Below the pieces are notes generated by a model, which made no database searches, was not told where the DNA came from, and worked only from the letters and a program-made list of their open reading frames with translations. The translations under genes and the position numbers were made by a program. From positions 227,081-291,080 of the forward strand of contig NZ_CANLKW010000004.1 in assembly GCF_947491795.1 (NCBI RefSeq): a stretch of 64,000 nt of DNA. Direction: 5' to 3'. Shown here piece after piece: positions 61,078-64,000 of this stretch. The DNA is from an uncultured Roseobacter sp. GTDB lineage: Bacteria > Pseudomonadota > Alphaproteobacteria > Rhodobacterales > Rhodobacteraceae. Numbering within the stretch: the stretch's first letter is position 1; the number at the start of each line of letters is the position of its first letter.

Positions 61078-63821
61078 TTACCCGGATTGCCTGCCTGCAG
61101 CTGGTTTGAGGTATTCATTTTCTGCATAAGCGCTGAACTGTGACAGCGGCATAGGTCTGCCGAACAGATACCCCTGAGCTTCGGCGTAGCGGTGTTGTCT
61201 GAGGAATTCCAGATGCTCTTCCGTTTCCACCCCTTCACACAATACCGTCATGCCGAGGCCATGGCTCAATTCACTGATAACCTTCAGTATCGGCTCGGCT
61301 GATGGATCAGATCCCAGATCCATAACAAAGGACTTGTCCACCTTGAGTTTGTCTATGGGCAGTTTCGACAGATAGGCCAGTGATGAATATCCCGTGCCAA
61401 AATCATCAAGCGCCCAACTGACCCCCCGGAACTGGATGTCGCGCATTTTCTCAACAAGCTCGCTGTCGACGCCCAGCAAAACAGTTTCGGTCAGTTCAAG
61501 GCACAGCCGCGAAGCGGGCAACCCGGTGGATGTCAGGAGTCTACTGATATCCTGCACGATGCTGTCGCCGGTCATCTGAATGCCAGAGACATTTACAGCA
61601 ACGTTCAGCGCGCCGGGCAGAGAGACCGTATCCTGTACGGCCCTTTCCATCACCCATGCGCCCAACTCGTTGATAAACCCGGTCGATTCTGCGATTTCAA
61701 TAAATTCATCCGGATAGACCGGCCCCATGCTGCCGGACCGCCAGCGCAGGAGTGCTTCGGATCCGATCAGACCGAGATCACTGAGCCGGTGCTGGGGCTG
61801 GTACCATACCTCAAATTCCTCCCGGTCGAGGGCTTTGCCCAGGGCGCGTTCGATCTCGCGTGACCGGAACTGCTTTTTGGAAAGATCCGGATGGTAGGCC
61901 CTTGGTTCGCTGTCACCTTCCAGCCGGGCGGCATCCAGTGCTTCTTCGGCATAGGAAAGCGCGTCAGCGGCACTGTAGCCGGCGTCAGAGGTCAGCCTTG
62001 TGAACCCCATTCGGACACCGACGCGGGCCTTTGAATTTTTCAGAACATAGGGCTCTGTTATGATGCGGCACAGACGGGCGGCAAACGCACGCGCCTCCGC
62101 GTCGTCAGTCGCAAATTCGGTAAAACACGAAAAGGTATCCCCGCCCAGACGGGCAACCGCCGAGATATTCAGGGCGTCTGACTGCAGCCTCTCGGTCATC
62201 TCCTGCAGAAGGGCATCGCCGACATCCCGGCCCAGAACCACGTTGACCGTTTTGAACCGGCTGAGGTTGAAAACAAACACTGAAAACGGCTCGTTGGCCA
62301 TTGTGCGGATTTCCATGAAATCCAGATAGACGGCGCGCCGCAATGCGCCGGTCAGGGCATCGTAGCTGGACAGATACGCAATCTCGCGCTGCTGTTCCTT
62401 GATCTCTGTGACATCCCGTATCGACAACGTGGCGATCTGGGTTTTCTGCTCCTTTCCCTGGTCCAGTGAAACCGTCTGAGAGGGCGTCACAGTGTACTCC
62501 AGGTGCATTGATGAAGCCCCGCGGAAACGCTCGTACTTTTGCACAGTTCCGTCCCCGCCGTTCTGCATGGCTGCCAGCGCATCTTTTTTCAGGCGCTCCG
62601 GCAGTTGCAATTTTCCGGTGTCGTCAAATCCGAACAGCCCGGCAGCGGAACTGCTGTGCACCTGAACGGCGCCGGACGCATCCAGAACCGCAATTGCATC
62701 AAAGCTGTCGTCGAACACCTGGCGCAGCAGCGCGTTGGTGTTTGCAACTTCCTGCCGTTGCCGCCGGATCACCCATCTGTTCAGTTTCAACCGCCAGAGC
62801 AGGGACCAGCAGCAAAATGTCAGAAGTCCCGGATAGAGCGCGGCCGTCGGAACGATAATGGCGTGCCGGCTGAAGGCGGTAAAGGCGGCGGCCTCGCTTG
62901 CAACAAGCGTCAAACCGGCTGCAGTCAGCAATATCACTGGCTTTTGAAAGACCGGCGTCTGAAAAAACAAAAGCAAAACAAGCAAACCAGGCATCAGCCA
63001 GACAAAGCCAAGCGTCGCCGGAATCACGTCCGCGGCCAGGGTTTCGGCGGCCAGAAGGTGCACCAGGGGCCCGGGAATAATCCCGTGTACCGGAACAGCA
63101 AAAAGATCGCCCAGTTCAATCGCCGAAGCGCCGACAATAACAGACCTGCCGGTGACAAGGTCCCGGTCATACTGACCCGAGGCAACATCGACGGCCGACA
63201 ACACCGGAATTGTATCCGGCTGGAACGCAAAATTGATGGGAAAACTGTCGGCGCGTTCTGTGTATGTGCCGGTCAGAACGGCGGCGGCGGAGGGGATGAA
63301 AGTGCCTTCGACCATTTCACCATAGGGGTAAAACCGGACTGTGCCTCTCTGGTCGCTGAATACATTGACCAGTGCCGGCCAGCTGCGTTCGAAAAACAGC
63401 GGCATGGGCATATTCGTGACCTGCTGGGTGTTTCCCGCGCGTTCTGTCTGCTGAAAGACCGCAAGATAGGCATTTCCGGCCTGGTCAAGAGCATCCGCAA
63501 AAGCGGCATCGCCGGCGCGGTCCCCCGGGTAGGCAAAGTCGAAGTCAAAAAAAACGTCCAGCGCGCCATCATCGGTCAGATTGTTGAGGATGTCAGCGTG
63601 AACACCGCGCGACCAGGGCCATTCGCCTACCGTCCGCACCGATGTCGCATCAACGGCCACAAAAACGAAATCCTGCGAAACGGCCCGTGCGGCGTAGGAT
63701 GATCGCAGGTCTTCCAGATTTTCGTTGAATACAGAAAGATATCCGGAGCGATCAGCAGCAAATACTGCTGAGACAATCAGGACAGCTACGACAAGGCAGC
63801 GCAGAACAGCGGCATGACGTG

Positions 63822-63825
<4 letters not shown>
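61078..63825 (-). CDS. CHASE2-PAS-GGDEF-EAL cyclic-di-GMP signalling protein (probable CTG start)
   Basis: A 915-residue sensor if started at CTG 63825. This codon lies six bases after AGGGAGG and overlaps the stop of the upstream frame (CTGA). No ATG, GTG or TTG occurs in frame before GTG 63660, which would cut into the CHASE2 domain. A signal-anchor segment (AVLRCLVVAVLIVSAVFAA, residues 6-24) then the extracytoplasmic CHASE2 domain, membrane segments near residues 280-350, PAS near 385-490, GGDEF near 495-660 with degenerate GGDTF, and EAL near 665-905 with SEALLRW, ELTETVLL, DDFGTGYSSLAYL, KVDKSFV and CEGVETEEH. EAL residues look intact; net phosphodiesterase activity is likely. Confidence 0.85.

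Positions 63826-64000
<175 letters not shown>

Overview
The window (about 60% GC, tightly packed genes, many ATGA or TGATG overlaps) looks like a chromosome segment of a marine alphaproteobacterium of the Rhodobacteraceae (Roseobacter group). This rests on the gene families present (several sugar ABC transporters, TRAP and TctABC carriers, a BCCT carrier, DUF1989-GcvT proteins, Tad pilus genes) and on codon style. No rRNA, tRNA, insertion sequence, prophage or CRISPR array is visible. It reads as a string of catabolic and transport modules, each with its own regulator.

Layout. 1-6.8 kb: a carbohydrate ABC transporter with two binding proteins, an SMP-30 lactonase, a GlcG-like protein, a beta-hydroxyacid-type dehydrogenase and a LacI regulator. 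6.9-9.7 kb: a BCCT carrier divergent from a LysR regulator with a clear LysR-type box between them. 9.8-11.3 kb: a cytosine-5 methyltransferase with its Vsr repair endonuclease and no restriction enzyme. 11.5-13.8 kb: a DUF1989-GcvT fusion. 13.8-16.5 kb: three TadE/F/G-like Flp pilus genes. 16.9-19 kb: a TetR regulator and a phytanoyl-CoA-dioxygenase-like enzyme.

19-32.6 kb is a myo-inositol (and probably inositol-derivative) regulon: ABC transporter, LacI regulator, two extra Gfo/Idh dehydrogenases, an IolE/MocC-like TIM-barrel protein, and iolD-iolC-iolB-aldolase-iolG. The same perfect 18-bp palindrome lies in both divergent promoter regions and is the likely LacI operator. 32.8-36.4 kb is a SitABCD-type manganese/iron importer.

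36.5-48.4 kb is a tricarboxylate module: TctDE-like two-component system, TctC binding protein, a TctA-TctB fusion, a PrpF-like isomerase, a 2-hydroxyacid dehydrogenase, an AbrB-like membrane protein, a GntR regulator, and TcuA/TcuB. Two GTAT-N8-ATAC palindromes mark likely GntR sites. 48.4-52.2 kb holds an exported zinc phospholipase C-like protein next to a papain-like protease fused to an alpha/beta hydrolase; this pair is the most unusual content of the window. 52.4-59.5 kb is a putative aromatic-catabolism operon (FAH hydrolase, nitroreductase, OsmC, TRAP transporter, intradiol dioxygenase) divergent from YciI and GntR genes. 59.8-60.9 kb: a membrane heme-type protein plus a Tat-exported intradiol-dioxygenase-like protein lacking the usual tyrosine ligand region. 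61-64 kb: a CHASE2-PAS-GGDEF-EAL protein that appears to start at a CTG codon overlapping the stop of an upstream Gly/Asn-repeat protein cut by the window edge.
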